Shown: positions 1 to 10,273 of the stretch, piece by piece | Layout: each line of letters begins with the position of its first letter | How positions within the stretch are numbered: position 1 is the stretch's first letter | Assembly (NCBI RefSeq): GCF_963676275.1 | Contig: NZ_OY781091.1 | Coordinates: forward strand, 4,347,001 to 4,411,000 | Reading direction: 5' to 3' | DNA length: 64,000 nt | Source of the DNA: an uncultured Cohaesibacter sp. | GTDB taxonomy: Bacteria; Pseudomonadota; Alphaproteobacteria; Rhizobiales; Cohaesibacteraceae | Notes under the pieces: generated by a model | The model's database searches: none | Told to the model about the DNA's origin: nothing | Seen by the model: only the letters and a program-made list of their open reading frames with translations | Position numbers and translations under genes: made by a program

Positions 1-3000
1 TGGTGATCGCGCAAGAGCCATCCACGGCAAAATTCGATTCCATGCCCCGCAAGGTGATCGACACCATCACCACCGCGCACGCCGCGGAAGTGAGCGACAT
101 GCCGGAAATCCTCGAGGCCATCATCAAAGGAACGGAACTGCCGAATCTGGAACCGGAGACGTCATTCGAAGACGATCCGGAAACCAACATCCTGACCCTC
201 CTGCAAAAATCCTACGGCACCGACTTCACCTATTACAAGAATGCGACGATCCATCGCCGTATCCAGCGACGGGCCTTGCTCAAACGTCACCCCGGCCTTG
301 ATTTTTACTATAAATGCCTGCTTTTCGACAAAAAGGAGATGGATACGCTCTATTGCGACCTGCTGATTGGCGTCACCCAGTTTTTCAGGGACAAGGAAGC
401 GTTCGAAGTCCTCAAAACAAAAGTGCTGCCGGAACTGGTTGCGAAAATGACGCCCGAACGCCAGATCCGGCTCTGGGTGCCCGGCTGCGCCACCGGCGAA
501 GAGCCCTATTCCATCGCCATTCTGATCAGCGAAATTGCCAAGCGCAACGGCCTTGCCCTTAATCTGAAAATCTTTGCAACCGACATCCATTTCCGCTCCC
601 TAGAGATCGCCGCTGCGGGGAGTTACGACGCCGAAAGCGTAACGCATATCCCCGAGCCCCTCTTGACTGAATATTTCGAAGTCGTGAATAATCGCTATCA
701 GGTCAAGAAAAGTCTCAGAAGGCTGGTTGTCTTCTCAACCCAAAATCTACTCAAGGACCCTCCCTTTACCAAGATCGACTGCATTTCCTGCCGCAACCTT
801 ATGATCTATTTTAACGAACCGGCGCAGCGCAAGGTTCTGTCCCTGTTCCATTTCTCGCTCAAGAAGGATGGTTTCCTGTTTCTTGGCTCCAGCGAAACGG
901 TGGGCAATCTCGACAGGGAATTCACCTCCATCGACAAGAGATGGCGGATTTTCCAGAAAATGAAAAACAGCCAGTTACACAGTTCCGCCTTCCTGATGCC
1001 AACCTCTTCGCGCTTGAGAAACGACAGCGAGGAAGAATTTTCCTTACGTGAGACGCGATCCCACAATCTGGCCGCCGCCAAGAAGGAAAGCCTCACCCGT
1101 CAGGCCCTGTATGGAGCCTATGACTGGCTGCTGGAGCATTACGCCCCCACCGGCCTTCTCATCAACGAGATGGGCGAATTGCTGCATGTCTTCGGAAATG
1201 CAGATCGCTTCCTGCAAGTGCGCAACGGTCTTTTCAGCAACCGCATAGTCGACATGGTGCACAAGGATCTCAAGCTCGTCATCACCTCCGGCATCGAACG
1301 GGCTTTGGCAATTGGCAACGATTCCGAGTTCGAACGCACGGTTGAAATAGAGGATCTGGACAAGAACAGCATCAGGCTGACCTTAACGGTCACCAGAGTG
1401 CTGAATATCGAGACCCATAACATCTTCCTGCTGATCACTCTGGCAGAGAAAAAGGAAAGCTATTCGGAACGGTCCATCAACAGTGAAACACCCCCCATTG
1501 TCGAAAATAGAGAGATCTACACCAGCAGGATCACCGAACTGGAGCATGAGCTTCGCTCGACGGGAGAAAGCCTGCAAACAACCATCGAGGAACTGGAGAC
1601 CAGCAACGAAGAGCTGCAAGCGACGAATGAAGAACTGACTGCCTCCAACGAGGAACTCCAGAGCACCAATGAAGAACTCCATTCGGTCAATGAAGAGCTT
1701 TATACCGTCAGTGCCGAGCATCAGCGCAAGATTGTTGAACTGACGGAAATGACCGACGATATGGAAAATCTGCTGCGCAGCACGCAGATTGGCACCATAT
1801 TTCTGGACGAAGAAGCCAAGATCCGACGCTTCACGCCAGCATCAACCAAAGCCTTCAACCTGGTACCCCATGATGTCGGCCGACCGATAAGCCACATCAC
1901 CTGCCGTTTTGACAATGAAGGCCTGCCCGAAGAGACCTTGCAAACGATCAGGACCGGCATTCCCCGCTCAAGAGAAGTCGAATGCGACGGAGTGATCTAT
2001 CTCCTCAATATCCTGCCTTACAAAACAGAGCTGGAAACCATCACCGGCGCGGTCATCACCATATTTGAAATCACTGAACTGAAGAAAGCGCAAGAACAGG
2101 TCCACAAGGAGCGCGAATTCTACAAGGCGGTTGTAAACCTGCAAAGCGACCTGATTTGCCGCTTCAATCCCGATACCCGCATCACCTATGCCAACAGCGC
2201 CTTTCTTGCCTTTTTCGGCATAGAGCCGGACGCAATCGACAAGACACTTTTCAAGGATCTCCTGAAATCACCGCAAAAGGCAGATCTCATCAAGGCCATC
2301 CAGAAGATGGAACAGGATGTCTCGATTGACTGGGAATTCAAACAGCCCGACGGTGCGCGCAAATGGCTGCAATGCCGCTTCAGCATTTTGCGCGATGATC
2401 AGGGCGCCCCATATGAGGTGCAGGCTGTATTGCACAATGTCACCGAGATCGTCGAGCGGGAAAAGCTGATCGGGGATTTCAACCAGATTGCAGCAGAGGC
2501 CAATCTGAAACTGGACGAGAAAATCGCGCTCATCCTGTCCCGCGTTTCCGAAGTTGCCCTCCTGCCTGTCAGCATCCAGTTGAGTTTTGAAGACGAACAA
2601 ATTGAAATCAAGCGAACAGTCGGCCTCGATGATGGCTCGATAAAGGTTGGTCAGAAATTCTCGACCCCTTGCTCGATCTGCCCCCATAATCTGACAAAGG
2701 AACCGGACGTCACCTACCGCGCCTATTTCATCGACTGCCTGATCAACACTGCGGAACTGTTTCAGAATCACGAATATGAAACGGTGATTGGTGCCCCGAC
2801 CCTGAGCAATGGCTCTGTCACCGGTGCCATCCTGTTTGCCTCCAAACTGCCTCTGAGCAAATTCCATCTTGAATTTTACCAACCGATCATCGACCGGATT
2901 GCCGACTGGATCGGCTATGAGATTTTCCGCCGTGAACAGCAGCAAAAGCTGGAAGTCCTCAACAAGATGTTCATGGAAGAAGAGGAACGCTTCCGCAAAC

Positions 3001-4100
3001 TCTATATGGAAACCCCAGTCATCATGCATTCTCTCAACAAGGAGGGAACAATCGTTGAAGCCAACGAGGAATGGCTCACGGCATTGGGCTATGAACGCGA
3101 AGAGGTGATCGGCCACCACTGGGAAGAATTCATGACCGAGGCTTCGAAGAAATTTGCCTTTGAAGTTGTTTTGCCAGAAACCATAAAAACCGGTCAGGCC
3201 GAAAATATTCCCTTCCAGATGGTGAGAAAGAATGGCGACATCATCGATGTGGAGATGTCGAGCATCATTGTTTCCGATGGCAAGGGCGATGAACGAACAA
3301 GAACCGTTCTGGCAGATGTTTCAGACCGTGTGCGTGCTGAAAAGGAGCTTGAGGAACAGAATGAGGAACTCAAGCATATCAACGAAAATCTCAACCAGTT
3401 CGCCCACATCATCAGTCACGATCTGGCAGGCCCCTTGCGTGCCGTCCAGCACACCACCTCGTGGATCGAGGAAGATCTGGATGAAACAGCCCGCAAGGAA
3501 ATCCAGGAACATATCGACCGCCTGAAAGACCAGATAACCCATCTGGGCAGCCTAATTTCAGATCTTTCGGACTATTCAAAAGCGGGCTCAAACCTGCAAA
3601 AGGCCGAAGAAGTAGATCTGGAAGACAGCCTGAAAAGCATATTCGACATTATCGAGGGCAGCGATTGCATCCAGTTCGAAACCCGTTTGCCACACAATAT
3701 CATCACCACCTACCGTGCCCCCTTGATGCTGGTTTTCCGCAATCTGATCGAGAATGCCATCAAATACAACAACAAGGCCAAGGGGAAGATCAGCGTCAGT
3801 CAGGAAGATCAGGGCAAAAGCTGGGTCTTTTCCGTCTCCGACAATGGTCCGGGCATCGCTCCCAAACATCACGGCAAGGTTCTCCTGCCCTTTAGAAAGC
3901 TGGAACGCAAGGACAAGGTGCCGGGCAACGGCATGGGACTGGCTCTGGTCAAGAAGGCGGTTGAATCGGTCGGAGGCACCATCACCATCATTTCCGATCC
4001 AGCCAAACAACCGGGAACCACATTCCAGTTTACATGGCCCAAAAGACAAGAAAGGACCAAGAGACAAGAAGGCCCCAAAAGGGAAGAAAAAGGCAAATAG
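1..4100 (+). CDS. CheB/CheR-type methyltransferase fused to PAS domains and a histidine kinase (5' partial)
   Basis: Large sensory hybrid that is open at the left edge. The first residues resemble the end of a CheB methylesterase domain ([14 protein letters not shown]), so the true start lies outside the window. In the visible part a CheR methyltransferase domain covers about residues 60-310 with the SAM-binding motif [12 protein letters not shown] near 160. An EELxxxNEELQ coiled coil runs from about 530 to 580. PAS domains lie near 595-690, 703-816 and 996-1110, with a GAF-like stretch between the last two. The kinase H-box [11 protein letters not shown] is near 1139 and the ATPase has N (ENAIKYN), DNGPGIA and GNGMGLAL motifs. 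Such proteins are usually stand-alone signal transducers rather than true receptor methylases. It converges on a receiver and a receiver-kinase gene, probable partners. The signal sensed is unknown. Confidence 0.9.
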   Translation, partial: VIAQEPSTAKFDSMPRKVIDTITTAHAAEVSDMPEILEAIIKGTELPNLEPETSFEDDPETNILTLLQKSYGTDFTYYKNATIHRRIQRRALLKRHPGLDFYYKCLLFDKKEMDTLYCDLLIGVTQFFRDKEAFEVLKTKVLPELVAKMTPERQIRLWVPGCATGEEPYSIAILISEIAKRNGLALNLKIFATDIHFRSLEIAAAGSYDAESVTHIPEPLLTEYFEVVNNRYQVKKSLRRLVVFSTQNLLKDPPFTKIDCISCRNLMIYFNEPAQRKVLSLFHFSLKKDGFLFLGSSETVGNLDREFTSIDKRWRIFQKMKNSQLHSSAFLMPTSSRLRNDSEEEFSLRETRSHNLAAAKKESLTRQALYGAYDWLLEHYAPTGLLINEMGELLHVFGNADRFLQVRNGLFSNRIVDMVHKDLKLVITSGIERALAIGNDSEFERTVEIEDLDKNSIRLTLTVTRVLNIETHNIFLLITLAEKKESYSERSINSETPPIVENREIYTSRITELEHELRSTGESLQTTIEELETSNEELQATNEELTASNEELQSTNEELHSVNEELYTVSAEHQRKIVELTEMTDDMENLLRSTQIGTIFLDEEAKIRRFTPASTKAFNLVPHDVGRPISHITCRFDNEGLPEETLQTIRTGIPRSREVECDGVIYLLNILPYKTELETITGAVITIFEITELKKAQEQVHKEREFYKAVVNLQSDLICRFNPDTRITYANSAFLAFFGIEPDAIDKTLFKDLLKSPQKADLIKAIQKMEQDVSIDWEFKQPDGARKWLQCRFSILRDDQGAPYEVQAVLHNVTEIVEREKLIGDFNQIAAEANLKLDEKIALILSRVSEVALLPVSIQLSFEDEQIEIKRTVGLDDGSIKVGQKFSTPCSICPHNLTKEPDVTYRAYFIDCLINTAELFQNHEYETVIGAPTLSNGSVTGAILFASKLPLSKFHLEFYQPIIDRIADWIGYEIFRREQQQKLEVLNKMFMEEEERFRKLYMETPVIMHSLNKEGTIVEANEEWLTALGYEREEVIGHHWEEFMTEASKKFAFEVVLPETIKTGQAENIPFQMVRKNGDIIDVEMSSIIVSDGKGDERTRTVLADVSDRVRAEKELEEQNEELKHINENLNQFAHIISHDLAGPLRAVQHTTSWIEEDLDETARKEIQEHIDRLKDQITHLGSLISDLSDYSKAGSNLQKAEEVDLEDSLKSIFDIIEGSDCIQFETRLPHNIITTYRAPLMLVFRNLIENAIKYNNKAKGKISVSQEDQGKSWVFSVSDNGPGIAPKHHGKVLLPFRKLERKDKVPGNGMGLALVKKAVESVGGTITIISDPAKQPGTTFQFTWPKRQERTKRQEGPKREEKGK

Positions 4101-4185
4101 CCCGCACATTTCGAGCCCATATTGGAGGGGGGACTTTTGAAGAAATCACGCCCAGCCAGCCAGTCTGGGCGTCTCTATCGGTACA

Positions 4186-4611
4186 TCAGGAGGGCAGGCG
4201 AATGATTTCGCAGAAATCAAACAGCAGGGCCATGGAGCGCGCCATTCTGGCAGGCTCCATTTCCTTGACGATATAGCCTGAGGCCAGATGCTCATAGGCG
4301 ATCTTGACATCGTCTGACAGGCTGGAACTGGAAATCACGAAAATGATGCTGTCCTTGAGCGTATCATCCTGCCGTATCTCGTTCAGCAATTCATATCCTG
4401 ACATGCCGGGCATGTTGAGGTCTGAAAGAATGACATAGGGCCGCTTGATCTGGCCCTGCCGCAACAGATCCAGCGCTTCGGCCCCATCGCGCGCAACAGC
4501 CAGGCGTATCTTGCCACCATGCTTGGTCAGGGCTCTCTTGACGAGAAACACATCTGCCTGATCGTCTTCAACCAGCAGCAGGGTTGTTTGCAAATCAATA
4601 CTGTTCTTCAA
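4186..4611 (-). CDS. Single-domain response regulator (Rcp1-like)
   Basis: A 141-residue protein made only of a receiver domain. The acidic pocket (LLLVEDDQAD), the phosphoacceptor Asp in SDLNMPG, the SS switch position and the conserved Lys in YIVKE are all present, so it should be phosphorylatable. It has no output domain and probably relays phosphate or acts by binding a protein. It starts 25 bases downstream of the receiver-kinase gene on the same strand and is likely in one operon with it, which makes that kinase or the convergent CheR-kinase hybrid the likely phosphodonor. Similar short receivers with VEDDxxD and SDLNMPG accompany phytochrome-type kinases; no photoreceptor domain is visible here. 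Confidence 0.85.
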   Translation of the reverse strand: MKNSIDLQTTLLLVEDDQADVFLVKRALTKHGGKIRLAVARDGAEALDLLRQGQIKRPYVILSDLNMPGMSGYELLNEIRQDDTLKDSIIFVISSSSLSDDVKIAYEHLASGYIVKEMEPARMARSMALLFDFCEIIRLPS

Positions 4612-4636
4612 ACACCAATTCTCTTTTTTTAGCTGG

Positions 4637-5857
4637 TTATTGATCTTTGCGGGGGAAATGCAGGGAAACGCAGGTTCCCTCGCCCGGCTGGCTTTCTATC
4701 ACCACTTTGCCGCCATGCCCCTCGATGATTCGTTCTACGATTGGCAATCCCAATCCAGTTCCTTCCTGTGCCAGATCCGATGGCAGGGCCACACGCCCAT
4801 AAGGCTTGCGCGCCAGCTCGATATCTGCTGCGCTCATCCCAACGCCGTTATCCTGAACCGACAGGACGCATGAGCCATTCACGGCCTCAACCGACAGATC
4901 AACACGCGCATCCTTGCCTGAATATTTGATTGCATTGGACAACAGATTGACCAGCGCCTGCGTGATCAACGATTTATGGCAGCAAAGAAAGGTTTTCTCA
5001 TTTCTGAAATGTGCGTGGATTTCCGCTCCCTTTCCAACCGCCAGAAACTGCACCAGCTCGATCGCCTTGCTAACAAGATCATCAAGACAAACATCTTCAA
5101 GCTGCTTGTTGATCGTCTCCAGCGCATTGCCATTCTGCAGCATCAGATTGTTGATGACTTCCAGCAGATGCAAACCGCCGATATGGATCTTGTTGGCAAA
5201 TTCCTGATACTGGCTTGGCACATGCAGGCCAAGACTGTCTGCCAGAATCATTTCCGAATATCCAAGAATGGCATTGAGCGGCGTTCTCAGATCGTGCCCC
5301 ATCGTTGCATAGAAACTGTCTTTGGCTTCATTGGCCTTTTTCAGATTATCAATCGTCTGTTGCAGTTGTTTCTCCAGCCGCTTGGTATGACGGGCACTGC
5401 GGATTGTGGCTTCCAGCAAGACCGGTGTTAATTGATTCTTGTTGATGCAATGCTTGGCACCGGCTTTCAGCGCGATCTTCTGCACATCCTCTCCGGGCAT
5501 CCCCGTCAGCAGAATGACAACGGACTGGGAATTGGCTCCACCAAAGACGTTGATTGCGGCAACTCCGGTTTCCACACCCAGCCAGAAATCGACCAGAACC
5601 ACATCATAACTCTTGTTCAGGGCCGCAGCTTCTGCATCACAAACAGACCGGACCCAATCGATCTTCACTTTGTAGGCATCGAGATACATCAACGCTTTTC
5701 TGGTAATCAGAAAGTCTGCTTCGTCATCTTCCAGCACCAGCACCTGCAACATTTTTGCAGGAGGAAGAGAAATCTCTGAAAGCATGTCGACGGAACCGGC
5801 ATCGACCATGGGCTCGCTTGATTGAATGGTACCCAGTTCCCATTCTTCCGCGCGCAT
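4637..5857 (-). CDS. Receiver domain-histidine kinase protein
   Basis: The protein has an N-terminal receiver (LVLEDDEAD, phosphoacceptor in VLVDFWLG, LLTGMPG), a short coiled linker (RLEKQLQQTIDNLKKANEAKD), a dimerisation domain with the H-box MGHDLRTPLNAILGYSEM, and an ATPase domain with LLSNAIKY, VQDNGVGM and GTGLGL motifs. It is soluble, with no membrane segment or sensor domain, so its input is probably phosphorylation of the receiver. I start it at the ATG preceded by GGAGAAGGGGGAG; the frame stays open upstream through an AT-rich stretch encoding an implausible hydrophobic tail, which I reject. The call of 406 residues follows from this start. It lies upstream of, and is likely co-transcribed with, the single-domain response regulator. 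Confidence 0.88.
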   Translation of the reverse strand: MRAEEWELGTIQSSEPMVDAGSVDMLSEISLPPAKMLQVLVLEDDEADFLITRKALMYLDAYKVKIDWVRSVCDAEAAALNKSYDVVLVDFWLGVETGVAAINVFGGANSQSVVILLTGMPGEDVQKIALKAGAKHCINKNQLTPVLLEATIRSARHTKRLEKQLQQTIDNLKKANEAKDSFYATMGHDLRTPLNAILGYSEMILADSLGLHVPSQYQEFANKIHIGGLHLLEVINNLMLQNGNALETINKQLEDVCLDDLVSKAIELVQFLAVGKGAEIHAHFRNEKTFLCCHKSLITQALVNLLSNAIKYSGKDARVDLSVEAVNGSCVLSVQDNGVGMSAADIELARKPYGRVALPSDLAQEGTGLGLPIVERIIEGHGGKVVIESQPGEGTCVSLHFPRKDQ

Positions 5858-6210
5858 AACTCCCCCTTCTCCGCAGTCATGTCCCCATTTGGCACGACCA
5901 CCATCAGCGCCTGAAAGGCAAATAAAATGAAGAATCAATCTGGTTATTAACAAATAATTAACACAATTATTTGCTGCAGGCAAATTTATACAACCGCAAA
6001 AATCAAACATTACATAATAAATATTGATTACCAATACCCATAACAATATATTTTTCAATATAACCAAGGCACAGGATTCATCTATACTATATTGCGCAGA
6101 ACTATACTGATATCAGGGAAATACATTCTCGGGCGAGTGCCGCAGCCATGCCTATAAATCCACGCAGCCTGACTATGGATCTCTAAAATGAGCCGCGCAT
6201 CTGTGTGAGG
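5858..6210. other. AT-rich intergenic region without a gene
   Basis: Upstream region of the receiver-kinase operon. The stretch 5930-6080 is very AT-rich with runs of A and T and probably holds that operon's promoter, but I cannot pick out a convincing -35/-10 pair. No ORF with a ribosome binding site is seen. Its right edge abuts the stranded tRNA-Leu terminator. Confidence 0.5.
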
Positions 6211-6253
6211 CAAAAAGCAAAAACCACCCGACCAATCAAGGTCAAAGGTGGTT
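6211..6253 (-). terminator. Original tRNA-Leu terminator, now separated from its gene by the island
   Basis: Read on the minus strand this is a stem AACCACC/GGTGGTT with an inner GACC/GGTC pair, followed by TTTTTGCTTTTT: a textbook intrinsic terminator. It begins 20 bases downstream of the duplicated tRNA 3' end at 6273, in the orientation of the tRNA. No gene on this strand ends here today, so it is best explained as the terminator that followed tRNA-Leu before the island inserted. Confidence 0.8.
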
Positions 6254-6272
6254 ATCAATCCAAAAGAATGGA

Positions 6273-6289
6273 TGGTGCCCCTGGCCCGA
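6273..6289 (+). repeat. Distal attachment site (tRNA-Leu 3' end copy)
   Basis: Seventeen bases (TGGTGCCCCTGGCCCGA) identical to the 3' end of the tRNA-Leu gene, CCA included, in the same orientation 25.27 kb away. The match stops abruptly; the next bases differ from the tRNA. This is the signature of integration by a tyrosine recombinase into a tRNA 3' end. Confidence 0.8.
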
Positions 6290-6408
6290 AAATGAAAATG
6301 GGACAACAAACACCATATATTCCAATCCATTAGCTGAATTGGTCACAACCGAACTATGTCACATTTGTATACCGTTTAACAGAGAAATTTCCCTTCGTTC
6401 CACCTTCA

Positions 6409-7341
6409 TCACGGCAAAAGAGATGTTTGCGTCCAGAGCGGTCCATTGCGCTCTTCGTCCTTGAGGCTGTCGGAGCCGAAGGAGAAGCGGATGCGGGTGA
6501 ACAGACTGTGAGCCGGATCTGAGCTATAGGACAAACCGCTTCCTGAGACCTCCATGTCATCATAGCGATATCCCGCAGTCAGGGTGATTGGAGCCTGATC
6601 GAGACGATAGTCCGCAGCAACCTTGATTGAGCGGGTATCGAGATCGGCTCCGTTGGAGCTGTAACGGTGGAGCCCACCTTCGAGGTCGAAGCGGAGGTTG
6701 TCATTGGCATAGAGCCGGGTACCAAGCCCGCCCATATAGTGATCCCACGTCAGGCCCAGACCGTCAGCCTGACCGAACCCGACATTGCCATAGATCGTAG
6801 CCCGATCCGTCATGAAGGCAGCTTCAAGGCCACCGGCATAATCCGTGAGGCTGTCATCTACCCCGACAAAGCTCAGAAAGCTTGAAAGATCGTCTGACTT
6901 TAAACGGGATGCTTTGGCAAAAGCCCCAAGTGCATAGCCTTCATCCGAGCGATAATAGGCATGAGCCGTCCCGGCAAAGCCATCTGCGCTGACATCCTCA
7001 ATGTTGGTTCTGCCATAGCTGGCGTCCAACTGAACAGTCCAGCCTTCATTCAATCCGACATTGACTGACCCTCTGAGGCTCCAGCTATCGATATCATTGA
7101 CACCAAGGGCATCAAGATCGTCCGGCACTTTCACGACCTTGCCATAGCCGCCTTCGAGATAACCCGAGGCACTATTCCAGCTCTCCACTTCAGTGCTAGT
7201 CTCATAGGAGGAGCGGTTGGCTGAAACAGTGCCATAGGGGCTACCAATCCCGAAGCTCGGGGGCGGAGCAATCGGATCGGCTGCAAATGCGGGGACGGTG
7301 ACGAGGGCGAGAGGCAACGCCAAGAGAGAACGAATGATCAT
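6409..7341 (-). CDS. Outer membrane beta-barrel protein
   Basis: A 310-residue protein with a signal peptide (MIIRSLLALPLALVTVPAFA, cleavage near residue 20), then a sequence of alternating polar and aromatic residues and short GG-turns typical of amphipathic beta strands, for example GYLEGGYGKV, TVQLDASYGRT, ATIYGNVGFGQ and ITLTAGYRYDDM. It ends in a charged tail rather than the usual terminal Phe, so the last strand is probably FTRIRFSFGS followed by an extension. Likely a small porin or porin-like barrel; substrate unknown. It is the first island gene and is divergent from the XRE regulator, with a TGCAATTAATTGCA palindrome between them that may control both. Confidence 0.75.
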   Translation of the reverse strand: MIIRSLLALPLALVTVPAFAADPIAPPPSFGIGSPYGTVSANRSSYETSTEVESWNSASGYLEGGYGKVVKVPDDLDALGVNDIDSWSLRGSVNVGLNEGWTVQLDASYGRTNIEDVSADGFAGTAHAYYRSDEGYALGAFAKASRLKSDDLSSFLSFVGVDDSLTDYAGGLEAAFMTDRATIYGNVGFGQADGLGLTWDHYMGGLGTRLYANDNLRFDLEGGLHRYSSNGADLDTRSIKVAADYRLDQAPITLTAGYRYDDMEVSGSGLSYSSDPAHSLFTRIRFSFGSDSLKDEERNGPLWTQTSLLP

Positions 7342-7430
7342 GGTATTTCTGCTGGCTCCAGATCCAAGGATAAGACAGGGACAGTGTGCGCATCAGGGGA
7401 TGCGGTTCGATGAGATATTCGTATTCTCAA

Positions 7431-7444
7431 TGCAATTAATTGCA
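7431..7444. promoter_or_regulatory. 14-bp perfect palindrome, candidate XRE operator
   Basis: TGCAATTAATTGCA is a perfect palindrome between the divergent barrel-protein and XRE-regulator genes. Closely related 18-mers occur twice in opposite orientation inside the recombinase gene at 27106-27165. A binding site for the neighbouring XRE protein is the simplest reading, but this is inference. Confidence 0.5.
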
Positions 7445-7533
7445 ATATGGTTACCATAAATACAAAAACATGTATCCAAAATCCCTAATGTTAACCAAGC
7501 ACCCGCTGTATTGCTTTGTCGATGGAGATCGGC

Positions 7534-7866
7534 ATGAGCAACCTACAGGTCAAATTTGGAAGGCTTTTGGCGGCACACCGCAAGCGGGCTGGCTACACCC
7601 AGGAGCAGCTTGCAGAGGATGCTGGCGTCAGTGTCGATACTATTCGGAAGCTGGAAGGCGGAACTGTCGGGGCCAGTTTCCCGATGATCGAGAAGATCGC
7701 GGGAGCTCTTCGGATTGATCCAGCAGAGCTCTTCTCCACTGAAGTCCCCTCAGGCACTCTCTCCCGAACCAAGTTCAACGAAATCAGCCTCAAGCTCGCA
7801 GGCCTCTCCCCCAACGAGCTTCAATGGGTCTCAGACCTTCTCGACGTGGCGTTGAGGCGAGAGTAG
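7534..7866 (+). CDS. XRE-family helix-turn-helix regulator
   Basis: A 110-residue DNA-binding protein. The HTH_3 fold covers about residues 5-62 (GRLLAAHRKRAGYTQEQLA...GVSVDTIRKLEGG, then MIEKIAGALRIDPAELF). The C-terminal 45 residues are a small helical segment (SPNELQWVSDLLDVAL) that may mediate dimerisation. I start it at the ATG preceded by GGAG five bases upstream; an in-frame ATG 12 bases earlier is possible. Divergent from the barrel-protein gene, with a palindrome in the shared upstream region suggesting autoregulation and control of the neighbour. No peptidase or ligand-sensing domain is seen. Confidence 0.85.
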   Translation: MSNLQVKFGRLLAAHRKRAGYTQEQLAEDAGVSVDTIRKLEGGTVGASFPMIEKIAGALRIDPAELFSTEVPSGTLSRTKFNEISLKLAGLSPNELQWVSDLLDVALRRE

Positions 7867-7934
7867 ACGGGATTCCGACTTTTGCCGCCATAGCTATTTG
7901 CTATCGGACCCAGACGTAGCTAAATCGGAGCAGC

Positions 7935-9290
7935 TCAGTAGCCATAGCGCCGTCTGTTGATGGTAGCCATCCAGACACCGAAGCACAGGCTGACACATTC
8001 AGCAATTGGCACGGCGAGCCAGAGACCGGAGACGCCAAGGAACCGGGGCAATGTAAGAATGCTCAATGCGATCAGAAGATTGCGACAGAAAGACAGCATC
8101 GCTGATAAGGTTCCGTTCGAAAGGGCAGTGAACAGGGCCGAGAAAAAAATGTTGCTTCCGATAAAGAGAAATGCAAACGGAAATATCAGAAAGCCTGTTC
8201 TCCCGATTGCATAGACGTTGATGTTCCCTGCGGCAAAGAGACCGACGACAAAACTGCCTTGGGATAATAGAAGAATGGTGACGACCACAGAAATTGCGAC
8301 GACAGAGCGGATACAGATGGCTACGATGCGTCTCAACGCCTTGCTATCTGCCTGACCATGCAGATAGCTGATGACCGGTGTGACCCCCATAGAAAAGCCA
8401 ATGAAGACCGACGAAAGAAGAAACTGCGAATAGATCATGATGGTAATCGCTGCCACGCCATCTTCTCCCAGCCTATCCATCATGGCCATATTGAGCAGGA
8501 AAATGGTGATCGCAGTCGATGCCTGTCCGATCATCTCGGAAGAGCCGTTATAGGCGCTTTTGAGTAGTGCGCGGACATCTGGCTTGGGTCTGCAGAAAAA
8601 CAGGGTTCCCTGTCGGTTGAGCCAGAAGAAGAGAAGGCCCACAATTGCGGGAATGGAATAGCCGATCCCGGTGGCCAAAGCGGCACCACGGATACCCATG
8701 GAAAAGCTGACGATAAACAGATAGTCGAACAGGATATTGGCCAACCCACCAGCCAAGCCTAACAGCATCCCGAAGCCAGGCCTGCCAGCTGTAATCAGAA
8801 AGCTGGCAAACAGAACCTGCATCATGTTGGCCGGGACGAAGACAAACAGTGTGCCCAGATAGTCGCGTCCGAATGGCACGATAGTGTCCGAGGCTCCCAA
8901 AAAACGCAGCAAGGGGGAAAGACCGATCAGCCCGGCAAACGCAATTAGGCATCCAACAGCGACGCTCACCAGAACGATCAGCGAAAAGATTTGGCGCGCC
9001 TCGAGATCTCGTCCACGGCCCATTTCAGAGGCGATCAGAGCGCTGCCGCCTGCGGCCATCATGGTGCCCAGCCCAACGATGAGGCCGATCACTGGAGTGA
9101 CGATATTGATGGTTGATAGGGCGTCGGTGCTGACATAGCGCGCAACGAAAATCGTGTCGATGATTGTATAAAAACCAACGAAAATCATCATGAGGATGGT
9201 GGGGAGCGCAAAGCGCAGCAATTCGGCAGCGCTGAAATTTCTCGCCAGAGCATTCTCAGGCAAAGGAGCAACGGAAATGTCTGAGGTCAT
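7935..9290 (-). CDS. MATE-family multidrug efflux transporter
   Basis: A 451-residue inner-membrane protein with about twelve hydrophobic segments in two similar halves, as in MatE transporters that export drugs or metabolites in exchange for Na+ or H+. Motifs such as GFYTIIDTIFVARYVSTDALSTIN in the first segment and a similar start of the second half (YNGSSEMIGQASTAI) support the DinF/NorM-like fold. It lies 6 bases downstream of an AraC-GNAT fusion gene on the same strand and is surely co-transcribed with it. The pairing suggests a regulated resistance module; the substrate cannot be read from the sequence. Confidence 0.88.
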   Translation of the reverse strand: MTSDISVAPLPENALARNFSAAELLRFALPTILMMIFVGFYTIIDTIFVARYVSTDALSTINIVTPVIGLIVGLGTMMAAGGSALIASEMGRGRDLEARQIFSLIVLVSVAVGCLIAFAGLIGLSPLLRFLGASDTIVPFGRDYLGTLFVFVPANMMQVLFASFLITAGRPGFGMLLGLAGGLANILFDYLFIVSFSMGIRGAALATGIGYSIPAIVGLLFFWLNRQGTLFFCRPKPDVRALLKSAYNGSSEMIGQASTAITIFLLNMAMMDRLGEDGVAAITIMIYSQFLLSSVFIGFSMGVTPVISYLHGQADSKALRRIVAICIRSVVAISVVVTILLLSQGSFVVGLFAAGNINVYAIGRTGFLIFPFAFLFIGSNIFFSALFTALSNGTLSAMLSFCRNLLIALSILTLPRFLGVSGLWLAVPIAECVSLCFGVWMATINRRRYGY

Positions 9291-9296
9291 GGCTGT

Positions 9297-10130
9297 TCAA
9301 GTTCGTTGGATAGGCAGGACCATGCGTTGGGTCGGATAGCCAAATTCGATCAGCAGTTCGCTTTCACTAAAGCCCAGGGATTCGAAAAGCTTGCGGTGAC
9401 CCGTGTCCGCAGCATCATTCTTGCGAAAGGTCGTCAGGCTGATTGCATCTTTGTCAGGCATCAAACGTAGAGCCTCAGCCACCAATGCTGCCGCAGTATT
9501 GCTGCGACGGTGGAAAGGATGAACTCCCAAAAAATCGATGTATGATTTGGACGGAGAAAGCAGCATCAGGCCAACCGCATTGCCCTGATCTTTCATGATG
9601 AAGGCGCCTCGCTCGGCTATATAGCGCTTCAACGTTACGGCATGCTCTTCTTCATCAAGGCCTGGAAATCCGTCAATCATCAGCCGAACAAGCCGCATCC
9701 AGTCTTCGATGTCCGAGCCTTGGGCCTGCATCGTGACGTTCCTCTCGGATGACGTCTCTTTAGAAGAGCTCGAGCAGAAGGTAAATGGCAATTGCAAGGG
9801 ATAGAAGCGCCCCTGTCGCCTAAACTGGCTGGGAGGATGCTTGTACATGGCTTTGAAGGCCATGGTAAAGGACTGTTGGCTTTCGTAACCTGCCGCAAAA
9901 GCTATTTCGATGATGGGATCATCAGACAGTGCAATTTGCTTTGCCGCTTCTGTCAGTCGCCGCCTCCGGATATAGACATGCATCGGTATACCGACCGTTT
10001 GCGAGAAAACCCGGTGCAAATAAAAGGGAGAATAGCCAACCCGCTTGGCGACGGCCTCAAGGGAAAGGGGCTTGTTCAGAGAGGCTTCGATATGGCTGAG
10101 CGCTGCGATAGCGATGGTCTGGGGTGTCAT
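9297..10130 (-). CDS. AraC-type regulator fused to a GNAT acetyltransferase domain
   Basis: A 277-residue fusion. Residues 1-105 are an AraC/XylS DNA-binding domain with two helix-turn-helices (SLEAVAKRVGYSPFYLHRVFSQTVG and IIEIAFAAGYESQQSFTMAFKAMYKHPPSQFR). The rest resembles a GNAT fold: a motif-A-like region (YIDFLGVHPFHRRSNTAAALVAEAL) and the C-terminal helix (RKLFESLGFSESELLIEFGYP). The motif-A loop RRSNTAA departs from the usual Q/RxxGxG/A, so acetyl-CoA binding is uncertain. It may sense a ligand through the GNAT-like domain, or acetylate a drug. It precedes and probably controls the MATE gene. Confidence 0.75.
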   Translation of the reverse strand: MTPQTIAIAALSHIEASLNKPLSLEAVAKRVGYSPFYLHRVFSQTVGIPMHVYIRRRRLTEAAKQIALSDDPIIEIAFAAGYESQQSFTMAFKAMYKHPPSQFRRQGRFYPLQLPFTFCSSSSKETSSERNVTMQAQGSDIEDWMRLVRLMIDGFPGLDEEEHAVTLKRYIAERGAFIMKDQGNAVGLMLLSPSKSYIDFLGVHPFHRRSNTAAALVAEALRLMPDKDAISLTTFRKNDAADTGHRKLFESLGFSESELLIEFGYPTQRMVLPIQRT

Positions 10131-10273
10131 GTCTGTGATCCTTGCAAGCTACCAATAGCCTAAACCTCGATAGCTCGCTTCATCGATCTTGCTGTGCTTG
10201 GACAGATTCCCGGCTTTGCCCAGATTGCCGGTCAACCCAGCACCAGGAGGTTTCTCTCCTGTCATGCCATCGC

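Noticed and set aside
4637..6067. Longer form of the receiver-kinase with a hydrophobic N-terminus
   Set aside because: The extra 70 codons lie in AT-rich upstream DNA, while the internal ATG has an excellent ribosome binding site.
6082..6330. 82-residue minus-strand frame at the island edge
   Set aside because: It spans the attachment site and the tRNA terminator, which explain the sequence better.
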